This document shows, one piece after another, positions 1-8,967 of a stretch of DNA of 64,000 bases; the stretch's first letter is position 1; the number at the start of each line of letters is the position of its first letter. The DNA comes from Nocardia amikacinitolerans NBRC 108937 (GTDB taxonomy: Bacteria; Actinomycetota; Actinomycetes; Mycobacteriales; Mycobacteriaceae), in NCBI RefSeq assembly GCF_001612615.1, contig NZ_BDAU01000009.1, positions 186,001-250,000 of the forward strand. The letters are read 5' to 3'. The position numbers and the translations under genes were made by a program. The notes under the pieces were generated by a model. The model was given only the letters and a program-made list of their open reading frames with translations, was not told where the DNA came from and did not search any database.

Positions 1-2
1 CG

Positions 3-734
3 CCGCTGGTGTTCATCCCGGTCGCGGCGGCCGGTGTCGGCGTGGCCACCTGGGAGGTGGCCAAGCGACTGCGCGAGGCCGACGTGCTCGTCCCGCGGAT
101 TCCGCTGATCGTCGGCGGGCAGGCGGTGTTCTGGCTCGGCTGGCCGTGGGGCGCGAGCGGTGTCGCGGGCGCGTTCGCGGCCACCGCGCTGACCTGCATG
201 GTGTGGCGACTGTTCGACCACGGTCTGCGGACCGCGCCGCGGAACTTCCTGCGCGACACGGCGATCGCGGTCTTCACCCTCGCCTGGGTCCCGCTGCTCG
301 CGTCCTTCGCGACGCTGCTGCTGCTCGAGCCCGACGGCAACCTGCGGGTGCTCACCTTCATGATCCTGGTGGTCTGCTCCGACGTGGGCGGCTATGTGGC
401 GGGCGTGCTGTTCGGCAAGCATCCGATGGTGCCGTCGATAAGCCCGAAGAAATCCTGGGAGGGTTTCGGCGGCTCGCTGGTGTTCAGTGTGATCGGCGGT
501 CTGCTGACGGTCACCCTGCTGCTGGACGCCAATTCGATGATCGGCGTGGTGCTCGGTGTCGGGCTGGTGCTGGTCGCGACCGTCGGTGATCTGATCGAGT
601 CGCAGATCAAGCGGGAACTCGGCATCAAGGACATGGGCACTCTGCTGCCCGGGCACGGCGGCATTATGGACCGGCTTGACTCGATGCTGCCGTCCGCGTT
701 CGTCTCCTGGCTGGTGCTGAGCACGCTGCTCTGA
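3..734 (+). CDS. cdsA: Phosphatidate cytidylyltransferase, 5' end cut by window
   Basis: This enzyme makes CDP-diacylglycerol from phosphatidic acid and CTP at the inner membrane, the precursor of phosphatidylinositol, cardiolipin and phosphatidylethanolamine. The frame is open to the window edge, so the true start lies upstream; about 243 residues remain of a family usually near 280-320. Several hydrophobic segments are visible. The C-terminal family signature is intact: S-x2-KR, then KD, then HGG-x-MDR-x-D, ending a few turns before the final membrane helix. In mycobacteria cdsA lies next to rlmN, as here (a small membrane protein gene intervenes), which supports the call. Confidence 0.95.
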   Translation, partial: PLVFIPVAAAGVGVATWEVAKRLREADVLVPRIPLIVGGQAVFWLGWPWGASGVAGAFAATALTCMVWRLFDHGLRTAPRNFLRDTAIAVFTLAWVPLLASFATLLLLEPDGNLRVLTFMILVVCSDVGGYVAGVLFGKHPMVPSISPKKSWEGFGGSLVFSVIGGLLTVTLLLDANSMIGVVLGVGLVLVATVGDLIESQIKRELGIKDMGTLLPGHGGIMDRLDSMLPSAFVSWLVLSTLL

Positions 735-800
735 CCGGCCCCTTTGGCGACATGCCGCCAAATCCCGGCGACCGCGATGGCGATCGTCCATGATCGAGGC

Positions 801-1160
801 ATGTCCACGAATGCCGAGCACGAGCCAGAGGCGAGCCGGCGCGACAAGCCGACCGTCCCACCGACCACGCCGCCGCCCGCGCCGCCCGCGACCAGGCCAC
901 CCATGACGGGCGCCAAACCCTCGATCTCCTCGCGGACCGGCTACGCCTGGGTGGGGCTGGTGGTGGGCACGCTGATCATGATCCTGCTGCTCATCTTCAT
1001 CCTGCAGAATCTGCAGACCGTCGAAGTCAGCATGTTCTTCTGGAACTTCCACCTTCCCCTCGGTGTCGCCGTCCTGCTCTCGGTGATCAGCGGAGCGCTG
1101 GTGATGGCACTGGTCGGCGGCATGCGCATCTTGCAGTTGCGGCGGGCGGCCAAGCACTGA
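801..1160 (+). CDS. LapA-family (DUF1049) small membrane protein
   Basis: A 119-residue protein with a polar, proline-rich N-terminus of about 40 residues and then two transmembrane helices around residues 50-70 and 85-108, with the N-Q-N-L-Q-x-V-E-V linker between them that is typical of LapA/DUF1049 proteins. In E. coli LapA works with LapB in control of lipopolysaccharide synthesis; in actinobacteria the role is not known. I chose the ATG preceded by GAGG over an upstream TTG because the longer N-terminus has no family character. It lies in the cdsA-rlmN interval, same strand, 66 bases after cdsA. Confidence 0.75.
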   Translation: MSTNAEHEPEASRRDKPTVPPTTPPPAPPATRPPMTGAKPSISSRTGYAWVGLVVGTLIMILLLIFILQNLQTVEVSMFFWNFHLPLGVAVLLSVISGALVMALVGGMRILQLRRAAKH

Positions 1161-1312
1161 ACCCTCGGAGTCGGGAAACTCCGGCTGCCGAGCGCGCCGT
1201 TCCGGTCCGAAGGTCCGAACAGCACCCAGGGATGCTCGACCGGCTGTGTCGTCGCGCACTGTTTCGGCCTGAGCATTCGAGCGCGTGGGGCGGATGAGAG
1301 ACTGGAAGAACT

Positions 1313-2422
1313 ATGACCGCCTCCCTGCCCTTGGTTTTCGACGCTCCGCGCCGCGGCATGCCGCCGCGCCATCTCGCCGATCTCGATGCCGAGGGGCGGC
1401 GCGCGGCGGTCGAGGAGCTGGGCTTGCCCAAGTTCCGCGCCGACCAGATCGCGCGGCAGTACTTCGGGCGGTTGCAGGCCGATCCCGAGCTGATGACCGA
1501 TCTGCCCGCCGCGGTGCGGGAGAAGATCGGCTCGGCGCTGTTCCCGCCGCTGCTCACGGTGGTCAAGCACGTCGCCTGTGACGACGGCCAGACCCGCAAG
1601 ACGCTGTGGCGGGCCGGTGATGGCACCCTGCTGGAGAGCGTGCTCATGCGCTACGCCGACCGCAACACCCTGTGCATCTCCAGCCAGGCGGGTTGCGGCA
1701 TGGCCTGCCCGTTCTGCGCGACCGGGCAGGGCGGGCTGAACCGCAACCTGTCCACCGCCGAGATCGTCGACCAGGTGCGCGCCGCCGCGGCCGCGCTGCG
1801 CGACGGCGAGGTGGCGGGCGGCGAGGGCAGGCTGTCGAACATCGTCTTCATGGGCATGGGCGAGCCGCTTGCCAACTACAAGCGGGTGGTCGCCGCGGTG
1901 CGCCGCATCACCTCGCCCGCGCCGGACGGCCTCGGCATCTCGCAGCGCAACGTCGTGGTCTCGACCGTCGGCCTGGCGCCCGCCATCCGCAAGCTGGCCG
2001 ACGAAGGCCTCTCGGTGACGCTGGCCGTCTCGCTGCACACGCCCGACGACGAACTGCGCGACACCCTGGTGCCGGTGAACAACCGCTGGCCGGTGGCCGA
2101 GGTGCTGGACGCGGCGCGCTACTACGCCGACACGACCGGCCGTCGCGTCTCGGTCGAGTACGCGCTCATCCGCGACATCAACGATCAGCCGTGGCGCGCC
2201 GACATGCTCGGCGCCAAACTGCACAAGGCGCTCGGCTCGCGCGTGCACGTCAACGTCATCCCGCTCAACCCGACCCCGGGCAGCAAGTGGGACGCCAGCC
2301 CGAAACCGGTCGAGCAGGAATTCGTCCGAAGGGTCAATGCCCAGGGCGTGCCATGCACCGTCCGTGACACCCGCGGCCAGGAGATCGCCGCCGCCTGCGG
2401 GCAGCTGGCCGCCGAGAACTGA
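1313..2422 (+). CDS. rlmN: 23S rRNA (adenine-2503-C2)-methyltransferase RlmN
   Basis: A radical-SAM enzyme that methylates C2 of A2503 in 23S rRNA and A37 in some tRNAs. The 369-residue length is normal. The Fe-S cluster motif C-x3-C-x2-C is at Cys128, Cys132 and Cys135. The two catalytic cysteines of the ping-pong mechanism also seem present: Cys121 in the N-T-L-C-I-S-S-Q motif and Cys362 near the C-terminus. Because Cys362 is kept, the protein should be active. The next gene, a kinase, starts 16 bases after the stop, so the two are probably co-transcribed. Confidence 0.95.
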   Translation: MTASLPLVFDAPRRGMPPRHLADLDAEGRRAAVEELGLPKFRADQIARQYFGRLQADPELMTDLPAAVREKIGSALFPPLLTVVKHVACDDGQTRKTLWRAGDGTLLESVLMRYADRNTLCISSQAGCGMACPFCATGQGGLNRNLSTAEIVDQVRAAAAALRDGEVAGGEGRLSNIVFMGMGEPLANYKRVVAAVRRITSPAPDGLGISQRNVVVSTVGLAPAIRKLADEGLSVTLAVSLHTPDDELRDTLVPVNNRWPVAEVLDAARYYADTTGRRVSVEYALIRDINDQPWRADMLGAKLHKALGSRVHVNVIPLNPTPGSKWDASPKPVEQEFVRRVNAQGVPCTVRDTRGQEIAAACGQLAAEN

Positions 2423-2438
2423 ATCCCGAGGGGGGCCG

Positions 2439-4061
2439 TTGCTGCAGCCAGGTGACGTATTCGCCGGATATGCCATCGAACGACTGCTTGGGCAGGGTGG
2501 CATGGGCGCGGTGTATCTTGCCGCGCACCCGCGGCTGCCCCGCCGTACCGCGCTCAAGCTGCTGAATCGGGAGTTGTTCTCCGACGCGGAGATTCGCGCG
2601 CGGTTCGAGCGCGAGGCCGATCTGGTCGCGCAGCTGGACCATCCCAACATCGTGACCGTCTACGACCGCGGCATCGAGAACGAGCAGCTGTGGATTTCCA
2701 TGCAGTTCATCGACGGCGTCGACGCGTCCTCGGTGGAGCCGAGCACCCTGCCGCCGCAGCGCGCCGCCCAGATCGTCGGCGAGACCGCGCTGGCGCTGGA
2801 CTACGCGCACCGCATGGGCGTGCTGCACCGCGACGTGAAGCCCGCGAACATCCTGCTCTCCCGTTCGGCCGGGCAGGAGCGGGTGCTGCTCACCGATTTC
2901 GGCATCGCCCGCCCGCGCGAGGACACCAGGCAGCTCACCCAGACCGGCACCTTCACCGCGACGCTCGCGTATGCCGCGCCGGAACAGCTGACGGGGGCGC
3001 CGCTCGATCACCGGACCGACCAGTACTCGCTGGCCTGCACGCTGTACTGGTTGCTGTCCGGCACCGTGCCGTTCGACTCGCCGCAGGCCGTCGCGGTGAT
3101 CCAGGGACACCTGAAGCAGCCGCCTCCGCCGCTGAGTTCGGTGCGTCCCGGTCTGCCGCCCGCAGTGGACGCGGTGCTCGATCGCGCGCTCGCCAAACGG
3201 CCCGCGGATCGGTTCGACTCCTGCGCGGAGTTCGCCGCGGCCGTGCAGCAGGCGTTGCGGGGACCGGTCAGCGCGCCGCACGCCGTGGCGCAGCCGAGGC
3301 CGCACCCGGGTCCGCAGGGCTCGGCGCCGAACCCGATGCCGGTGGCGCATCCGCCGCGCTACGCCCAGCCCACGCCGCACTATGCGAACGCCGGTGTGCC
3401 GCAGGGCTATCCGCCCGGTTACGGCGCCGCACCATCGGGGTATCGTCCGCCCGTCGCGCCGAGGCGGGGCGGTTCCGGCGCGAAGGTGCTCGCGGTGATT
3501 CTCGGCCTCGTCTTCGTGCTGCTCGCCGGGTGCGGGACCTTCGTGTTCACCGACGATTCGACCTGGGTGTCGCAGCTGACCGGACGCTCCAAAGGACACA
3601 AGGATCTGTCGGCGATGTCGGCGGCGTTTCCCGGGATGCTGCCGAGCGGCAACCGCGACACCGGTAGGGGCTACCACGGCGCATCCTGCCGCCCGGCCTC
3701 CGAATGGAAGGACTGGCAGGCCGAAAGGGGCGATCAATCCGCCTTCGACCACTGGCAGGCCCGCTGGGAATGTCTGCTGGAGGGCGGCGCCAAGCTCGCG
3801 TATCGCTTCTACGCCTTCCCGAGCGCGGAGGCGGCGCGGCGGGCGGTCAGCACGTTCAAGTCGCGGGCGAGGTCCGAAGGTTCCAGCACGGAAGGCACAA
3901 GGACTGACGAACGCTTCCTCTACAACGACAACTACGGCGAGTCCGCGCTCATCCTGTCGACCTTCTCCGACCCGTCACGCGACCGCTGGGTACTGACCTT
4001 CCACGGCCCCACGCGCCGGGACGACGAACTCGCGACGAAGGTCCGCAACGCGCCGCTCTGA
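2439..4061 (+). CDS. Membrane Ser/Thr protein kinase (PknB type) with extracellular domain
   Basis: A transmembrane eukaryotic-type kinase. Reading from a TTG start at 2439, which has a strong GAGGGGGG upstream, the 540-residue protein has a glycine loop GQGGMGAVY (18-26), catalytic Lys40, H-R-D at 130-132, D-F-G at 153-155 and A-P-E at 180-182. A proline-rich linker follows (about 275-345), then one helix (about 349-370) and an extracellular domain of about 165 residues that has no PASTA repeats. The frame is also open upstream into rlmN, but that stretch has no kinase character. The ligand sensed outside is not predictable; the domain contains two widely spaced cysteines that could pair. 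Confidence 0.9.
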   Translation: MLQPGDVFAGYAIERLLGQGGMGAVYLAAHPRLPRRTALKLLNRELFSDAEIRARFEREADLVAQLDHPNIVTVYDRGIENEQLWISMQFIDGVDASSVEPSTLPPQRAAQIVGETALALDYAHRMGVLHRDVKPANILLSRSAGQERVLLTDFGIARPREDTRQLTQTGTFTATLAYAAPEQLTGAPLDHRTDQYSLACTLYWLLSGTVPFDSPQAVAVIQGHLKQPPPPLSSVRPGLPPAVDAVLDRALAKRPADRFDSCAEFAAAVQQALRGPVSAPHAVAQPRPHPGPQGSAPNPMPVAHPPRYAQPTPHYANAGVPQGYPPGYGAAPSGYRPPVAPRRGGSGAKVLAVILGLVFVLLAGCGTFVFTDDSTWVSQLTGRSKGHKDLSAMSAAFPGMLPSGNRDTGRGYHGASCRPASEWKDWQAERGDQSAFDHWQARWECLLEGGAKLAYRFYAFPSAEAARRAVSTFKSRARSEGSSTEGTRTDERFLYNDNYGESALILSTFSDPSRDRWVLTFHGPTRRDDELATKVRNAPL

Positions 4062-4072
4062 GGCAGCCTGCA

Positions 4073-4192
4073 CCTTCCGCTCCGGCCCTTCGCGGCCGGG
4101 GACGGAACTCCGTCCGGCAGCACCCTTCCGGCGCATCTCCGCCTTCGCTCCGGCCACGCGCGGCCTGAGGACGGACTTCGTCCGGCAGCCTT
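4073..4192. repeat. Two direct copies of a dispersed hairpin-containing repeat
   Basis: Copy 1 (about 4073-4122) and copy 2 (about 4134-4192) share the blocks CGCTCCGGCC, then GCGGCC, then a hairpin of the form GGACGGA..TCCGTCC, then GGCAGC. A third copy in inverted orientation lies at 28265-28357. The repeats fill the gap between the kinase gene and the convergent DUF5997 gene. The palindrome could act as a terminator or an RNA processing site. Confidence 0.7.
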
Positions 4193-4248
4193 ACCTCCAG
4201 CCGCACCCTCGTACACGGAAGCTGTTCGGTGCGGCGGGGCCGACGGTT

Positions 4249-4674
4249 TCAGGATCCGGTGCCGAAGCGGTTCTTGGCCGGGCGGTTGGTGGTGGCGCGG
4301 CGTTCGGCTTCCTTCGCCTTGACGCGCTCGTTCTCGCGGAGGACGGCCTGGTAGTTCTCGCGTTCGCGGGTCAGCCATTCCGGGGGGTCGGCGAGGAGGG
4401 CGGTGATCTCGTCGGAGGTGAGGGCGTCGGAGACGCCGGAGCGGGCCAGGCCGCTGTTGGAGATGCCGAGTTTGCGGGCGGTGATGTCGCGGGGGAAGGG
4501 GCCGGTGCGGCGCAGTTCGGTGAGCCAGGCAGGGGGATCGGTGCGCAGCCGGTCGAGGTCGGCGCGGGAGATCGGCGAGTTCCGGAACTCCTCCGGCGCG
4601 GCGGGGAGGTAGATGCCGAGCTTGTCCGCCGCGGTCAGCGGCTTCATCATCTGCGGTTTCTTGTCCGGGCTCAC
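4249..4674 (-). CDS. DUF5997 family protein
   Basis: A 141-residue soluble protein of the actinobacterial DUF5997 family, recognised from the opening K-P-L-T-A-A-D-K-L-G-I-Y-L-P-A-A-P-E-E-F-R. The middle carries two copies of a D-P-P-x-W-L-T motif (about residues 47 and 95), suggesting an internal duplication, and the C-terminus is a charged helix. The start is GTG. It is divergent from a LysR-type gene 86 bases away; this pairing recurs in actinobacteria, so the regulator probably controls it. The molecular function is unknown. Confidence 0.75.
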   Translation of the reverse strand: MSPDKKPQMMKPLTAADKLGIYLPAAPEEFRNSPISRADLDRLRTDPPAWLTELRRTGPFPRDITARKLGISNSGLARSGVSDALTSDEITALLADPPEWLTRERENYQAVLRENERVKAKEAERRATTNRPAKNRFGTGS

Positions 4675-4760
4675 CGGGACAGCCTAGTCGACGGCCGGAG
4701 TGCCCCTGTCGTCGCGGCGACCGTCCGAGGCCGCGCACGTCGTGCAATACCCTTTACCGA

Positions 4761-5717
4761 ATGAGTCAGGTGGAGTCGATCGACGTCCAGCGGTTGCGCT
4801 GGTTCGTCGCGGTGGCCGAAGAGCTGCATTTCGCGCGGGCGGCGAAGAGTCTCGGTATCGCGCGTCAGCGGCTCAGCAGGACGGTCATCGACCTGGAGAC
4901 CGAACTCGGCACGAAGCTGTTCGTCCCCGGCGCCCAGCCGACGCAGCTCACCGACGAGGGACGCGCGCTGCTCGCGGCCGCCCGCGCGGTCATCGCGCGC
5001 CGGGAAGTGGCCGAGCCGGAGCCCGCGGTCACGGCCGAGCTGCGGGTGGGTTTCGTGCCCGGCGTCACGGTGTCGAAGTGGGAGCGGATCTGGGCCGAGC
5101 GGTTTCCCGAGGTCCCCTTGCGGACGATTCCGCTCGCCGCCACCGGCCAGCTGACCGCCCTGCGGGACGGTCAGGTCGACATGTGCTTCGTCCGCCTGCC
5201 CATCGACCGCGAAGGGCTCAGCGCGATTCCGCTGTACCGGGAGATGCCGGTCGTCGTGGTGCCCAAGGAACATCCGATCTCGCTCTTCACCGAGGTCACC
5301 GCCGCGGACCTGGCCGACGAGCGCATGCAGGACGCCTCGGACATCGACGCGGCGGCGGTCACCTTCGAAATGGTCGCCGCCGGAGTCGGACTCGCCATCG
5401 TCCCGCATTCCATCGCGCGCCTGCACGCCCGCCGCGACTTGGTCTACCGCACCGTCACCGATCATCCCGACACCGAGATCGCCCTGGCCTGGCCCACGGC
5501 CGAGACCACGGAGCTGGTGGAGGAATTCGTCGGTGTGGTGCGCGGCCGCTCCGAACGCAGCTCGCGCTCGCCGTCGACCACCGCCGCGCGGCAACCGAAG
5601 ACGGCGACGAAAAAGCCTGTGGCACAGAAGAAGTCCGCAGCAGGGAAGAGCGCTACTCCGGCTCGCGGTGCGCGCTCCTCCGGCGCGAAGAAGCCGAGCA
5701 AGCGGCGCGGTCGCTGA
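4761..5717 (+). CDS. LysR-type regulator with a basic lysine/alanine-rich tail
   Basis: The first 60 or so residues form a winged helix-turn-helix (L-R-W-F-V-A-V-A-E-E-L-H-F-A-R-A-A, then S-L-G-I-A-R-Q-R-L-S-R), and residues about 90-265 form the LysR ligand-binding domain. The last 50 residues are unusual for the family: they are rich in Lys, Ala, Ser, Thr, Pro and Arg (A-T-K-K-P, Q-K-K-S-A, A-K-K-P-S-K-R-R-G-R), resembling the tails of actinobacterial HU or histone H1. The gene is divergent from the DUF5997 gene with a shared 86-base promoter region. The effector is unknown. Confidence 0.88.
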   Translation: MSQVESIDVQRLRWFVAVAEELHFARAAKSLGIARQRLSRTVIDLETELGTKLFVPGAQPTQLTDEGRALLAAARAVIARREVAEPEPAVTAELRVGFVPGVTVSKWERIWAERFPEVPLRTIPLAATGQLTALRDGQVDMCFVRLPIDREGLSAIPLYREMPVVVVPKEHPISLFTEVTAADLADERMQDASDIDAAAVTFEMVAAGVGLAIVPHSIARLHARRDLVYRTVTDHPDTEIALAWPTAETTELVEEFVGVVRGRSERSSRSPSTTAARQPKTATKKPVAQKKSAAGKSATPARGARSSGAKKPSKRRGR

Positions 5718-5896
5718 TTCGCGCTGTTCCGCCTCGTGGACGCGCGGCAGGATATCGTCGCGCAGGCGCGCGCGGATCTCCGCGATCGCGGCCTCACCCA
5801 CGTCATCTGCGGCGCTCCTCGACGACCGCTCGGCAGGCAGGACAACGGCCGCGCTCCCGGTGTGCACCGAGCGGCGCGGCCGCGAAAGTATCAGGG

Positions 5897-6166
5897 CTAC
5901 CTGGGCTTGCGCCGCAGGATCGAGTCGCGCACCAGGATGACCACGATCAGCGCGGCGAAGCCGACGAGGTAGATGTCCTCGATCAGCCCCTTGTGGTTGC
6001 CGATGATCATGGCCAGCAGGGCGAACGCGACGAACCAGCCCGCGATGCGGAAGGTGCGGCGCGACTCACCGCTCCAGCCCCACTCCGCGGAGGGAACCTC
6101 GGCGGTGTCCACGTGAGTGACGACGGCGCGCTCGTTGTTGGCGGGTTCGATGTCCGTGGCGGCCAC
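5897..6166 (-). CDS. DUF2631 membrane protein
   Basis: An 89-residue protein with the DUF2631 opening E-x-E/P-A-N-N-E-R, the [10 protein letters not shown] block (about residues 24-33) and two transmembrane helices (about 42-60 and 65-82), ending in a basic R-R-K-P-R. The same family is found beside dxr in other Mycobacteriales, and here it is divergent from dxr with 143 bases between. Function unknown; the basic C-terminus suggests it faces the cytoplasm. The 180 bases downstream of it, towards the LysR gene, hold nothing I can identify. Confidence 0.8.
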   Translation of the reverse strand: MAATDIEPANNERAVVTHVDTAEVPSAEWGWSGESRRTFRIAGWFVAFALLAMIIGNHKGLIEDIYLVGFAALIVVILVRDSILRRKPR

Positions 6167-6309
6167 GATCGCTCCTCAGGTGGTTCGGGTACCGAACTTC
6201 CGGTACGCACTCTTGGGCTACTGGTCGATATCGTGACATACGACGCCGCGTCGTTGGTAGTCGGGCCGCGCACGACCAGACGCCCCGCGCGGTAGGACAC
6301 AATGACTGG

Positions 6310-7449
6310 GTGTCCGACATCGTGAGAGTCCTGCTGCTCGGCAGCACCGGATCCATTGGTACCCAGGCGCTCGAGGTGATCGCCGCCAACCCCGACAAGT
6401 TCGAGGTGGTCGGATTGGCCGCACGCGGCGGCAATACCGAGCTGTTCGCCGCGCAGATGGCGGCCACCGGGACCCGCAATGTCGCCGTCGCCGATCCGGC
6501 CGCCGCCGCGGCACTGGACATTCCGTTCTCCGGCCCCGCGGCGGTCACCGACCTGGTGCGCCGCACCGAGGCCGACGTCGTGCTCAACGCGCTGGTCGGC
6601 TCGCTCGGCCTGGAACCGACCCTGGCCACCCTGGAATCGGGCACCCGCCTCGCGCTGGCCAACAAGGAGTCGCTCGTCGCGGGCGGTTCGCTGGTGACCC
6701 GCGCCGCCGCACCCGGCCAGATCGTGCCGGTGGACTCGGAGCATTCGGCGCTGGCGCAGTGCCTGCGCGGCGGCCGGGCCGAGGAGGTGGACCGGCTGGT
6801 GCTGACCGCCTCGGGCGGCCCGTTCCGCGGCTGGACCGCCGAGATGCTCGAATCGGTCAGCCCTGCCGAGGCCAAGGCGCATCCGACCTGGTCGATGGGT
6901 CTGATGAACACGTTGAATTCGGCGTCGCTGGTCAACAAGGGCCTAGAGCTGATCGAGACGCACCTGCTGTTCGGCATTCCCTACGACCGCATCGACGTCA
7001 CCGTGCACCCGCAGTCGATCGTGCACTCGATGGTCACCTTCACCGACGGCTCCACGTTGGCGCAGGCCAGTCCGCCGGACATGAAGCTCCCTATCGCGCT
7101 GGCCCTCGGCTGGCCGGACCGGGTGCCCGGCGCCGCGGCCCCGTGCGATTTCGGAACCGCGACCACCTGGACCTTCGAGCCCGTCGACAACGAGGTGTTC
7201 CCCGCGGTCGAACTGGCCAGGCAGGCGGGCATCGCGGGCGGCAGCGTCACCGCGGTCTACAACGCCGCCAACGAGATCGCGGTCCAGGCCTTCCTCGACG
7301 GTCTCATCGGCTTCCCTGCGATCGTGCGGACGGTGGCTCGTGCGGTGGAGGCGGCCGACCAGTGGCGCGTCGAGCCGCAGAGCCTGGCCGAGGTGCTCGC
7401 CGCCGACAGCTGGGCGCGCGACTACGCCCGGCGTGTCGTCGGAGCCTGA
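6310..7449 (+). CDS. dxr: 1-deoxy-D-xylulose 5-phosphate reductoisomerase
   Basis: This is the second step of the MEP isoprenoid pathway: it converts DXP to MEP with NADPH and a divalent metal, and it is the fosmidomycin target. The 379 residues start at a GTG and open with the NADPH-binding G-S-T-G-S-I-G at about 10-16. The metal and substrate motifs V-D-S-E-H-S-A and A-S-G-G-P-F-R, the flexible loop with H-P-x-W-S-M-G and M-N-T, and the C-terminal helical domain are all present. Together with rip1 and ispG directly downstream it keeps the order known in Mycobacterium. Confidence 0.96.
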   Translation: MSDIVRVLLLGSTGSIGTQALEVIAANPDKFEVVGLAARGGNTELFAAQMAATGTRNVAVADPAAAAALDIPFSGPAAVTDLVRRTEADVVLNALVGSLGLEPTLATLESGTRLALANKESLVAGGSLVTRAAAPGQIVPVDSEHSALAQCLRGGRAEEVDRLVLTASGGPFRGWTAEMLESVSPAEAKAHPTWSMGLMNTLNSASLVNKGLELIETHLLFGIPYDRIDVTVHPQSIVHSMVTFTDGSTLAQASPPDMKLPIALALGWPDRVPGAAAPCDFGTATTWTFEPVDNEVFPAVELARQAGIAGGSVTAVYNAANEIAVQAFLDGLIGFPAIVRTVARAVEAADQWRVEPQSLAEVLAADSWARDYARRVVGA

Positions 7450-7587
7450 ACCGCCGGTGTCGGGCGCGTCCGGCCGCGCGCTGGCAGACTGAGGCGTACG
7501 CACTAGTGTGGTCGGGGTGCTCGCGGCCGCGCCGGCGCGTGCGCGGGATGTCTACGAGCTGCGCAACGCAGGAGGGCTGGAGAGCAA

Positions 7588-8784
7588 ATGGTGTTCGCCA
7601 TGGGGTTCGTGCTGTTCGCGCTCGGCATCCTGATCTCGGTCGCCCTGCACGAATGCGGACACATGTGGGCGGCCCAGGCCACCGGCATGAAGGTGCGCCG
7701 CTACTTCGTCGGCTTCGGACCGACGCTGTGGTCCACCCACCGCGGCGAGACCGAATACGGCGTCAAGGCCATCCCGCTCGGCGGCTTCTGTGACATCGCG
7801 GGCATGACCGCATTGGACGAGGTGCGGCCGGAAGACCTCGACCGCGCGATGTATCGCCAGGCGACCTGGAAGCGGCTCGTGGTCATGGTGGGCGGCATCG
7901 TCATGAACTTCGTGCTCGGCTTCCTGCTGATCGTGGTGCTCGCCGTCGGATGGGGCCTGCCGCGACTGGACGAGCCGACCCCGACCGTGGGAACCCTGAG
8001 CTGCGTCGCGGACGCCAATCCGGACGGGACGCTGCAGCAGTGCACCGGCCCCGGCCCCGCGCAGCAGGGCGGACTCCAGCCGGGCGACACCGTCACCGCC
8101 GTGAACGGCGTCGCGGTCGACACGTGGGCGGCGTTCACCGAGCAGACCCGCAAGCAGCAGGGCCCGATCACCTACACCGTGGACCGCGCCGGACAGCGGG
8201 TGCAGGTGACAGTCTCCCCGCAGCCGGTGACGCGCTACACGAAGGACGGCGCGAAGACCGAGGTCAGCGCGGTCGGCGTCACCTTGGACGTGCCGCCGAT
8301 CGAGAAGGAGAACATCGTCACGGCCATCCCCGCCGCGGCCTCCTTCACCGGCGACCTGTTCGTGCGCACCTTCGAGGCGCTGGCCCAGATGCCCGCCAAG
8401 GTCGCGGCGCTGTGGGACGCGGTCACCGGCGGCGCGCGCGACCCGGAGACCCCGGTCAGCATCTACGGCGCGAGCCGCATCGGCGGCGAGAGCGCACAGG
8501 CGGGCCTGTGGCAGGTGTTCGTGCTGATGCTGGCCAGCCTGAACTTCTTCCTCGGCGCGTTCAACATCCTGCCGCTGCTGCCGCTGGACGGCGGTCACAT
8601 CGCCGTGGTGCTCTACGAGAAGCTCCGCAACACCATCCGCGGTTGGCGCGGCTTGGCCCCCGCAGGTCCGGTCGACTACCTCAAATTGTTGCCCGCGACC
8701 TACGTCGCGGTGGCGCTCGGCGGCGCGTACATGGTGCTGACGCTGGCCGCCGACATCGTGAACCCGATCCGGCTGTTTCCCTGA
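7588..8784 (+). CDS. rip1: Site-2 intramembrane metalloprotease (Rip1/RseP family)
   Basis: A zinc protease that cuts membrane-embedded substrates. Its mycobacterial orthologue releases anti-sigma factors and affects envelope lipid control. The first helix carries H-E-C-G-H (zinc ligands His21 and His25, catalytic Glu22) and the last part has L-P-L-D-G-G with the third zinc ligand Asp334. A PDZ domain lies between (about 125-205, with Q-P-G-D-x-V). Length (398) and four expected membrane helices are normal. The ATG has GGAG nearby. It sits between dxr and ispG as in M. tuberculosis. Confidence 0.95.
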   Translation: MVFAMGFVLFALGILISVALHECGHMWAAQATGMKVRRYFVGFGPTLWSTHRGETEYGVKAIPLGGFCDIAGMTALDEVRPEDLDRAMYRQATWKRLVVMVGGIVMNFVLGFLLIVVLAVGWGLPRLDEPTPTVGTLSCVADANPDGTLQQCTGPGPAQQGGLQPGDTVTAVNGVAVDTWAAFTEQTRKQQGPITYTVDRAGQRVQVTVSPQPVTRYTKDGAKTEVSAVGVTLDVPPIEKENIVTAIPAAASFTGDLFVRTFEALAQMPAKVAALWDAVTGGARDPETPVSIYGASRIGGESAQAGLWQVFVLMLASLNFFLGAFNILPLLPLDGGHIAVVLYEKLRNTIRGWRGLAPAGPVDYLKLLPATYVAVALGGAYMVLTLAADIVNPIRLFP

Positions 8785-8967
8785 GTCTTTCCGGTGAACC
8801 TGCCCACACCCTGCTGGGACGCGGCGGGGTAGTCTGTCGCGGGCAATCGCGGGACATCTCGTTGTCATGCCGTGTCACGGGCGTCACAGGGTGGTGGTCC
8901 ACCGCGCGCGGCTAAGCTCGGTAGGCGAACGGCCCGCAGCACACGTACGGAAAGTAGGCAGCCGAAA

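Noticed and set aside
941..2650. Long minus-strand frame opposite rlmN
   Set aside because: Antisense shadow of the third-position GC bias of rlmN and its neighbours; no motif, no ribosome site.
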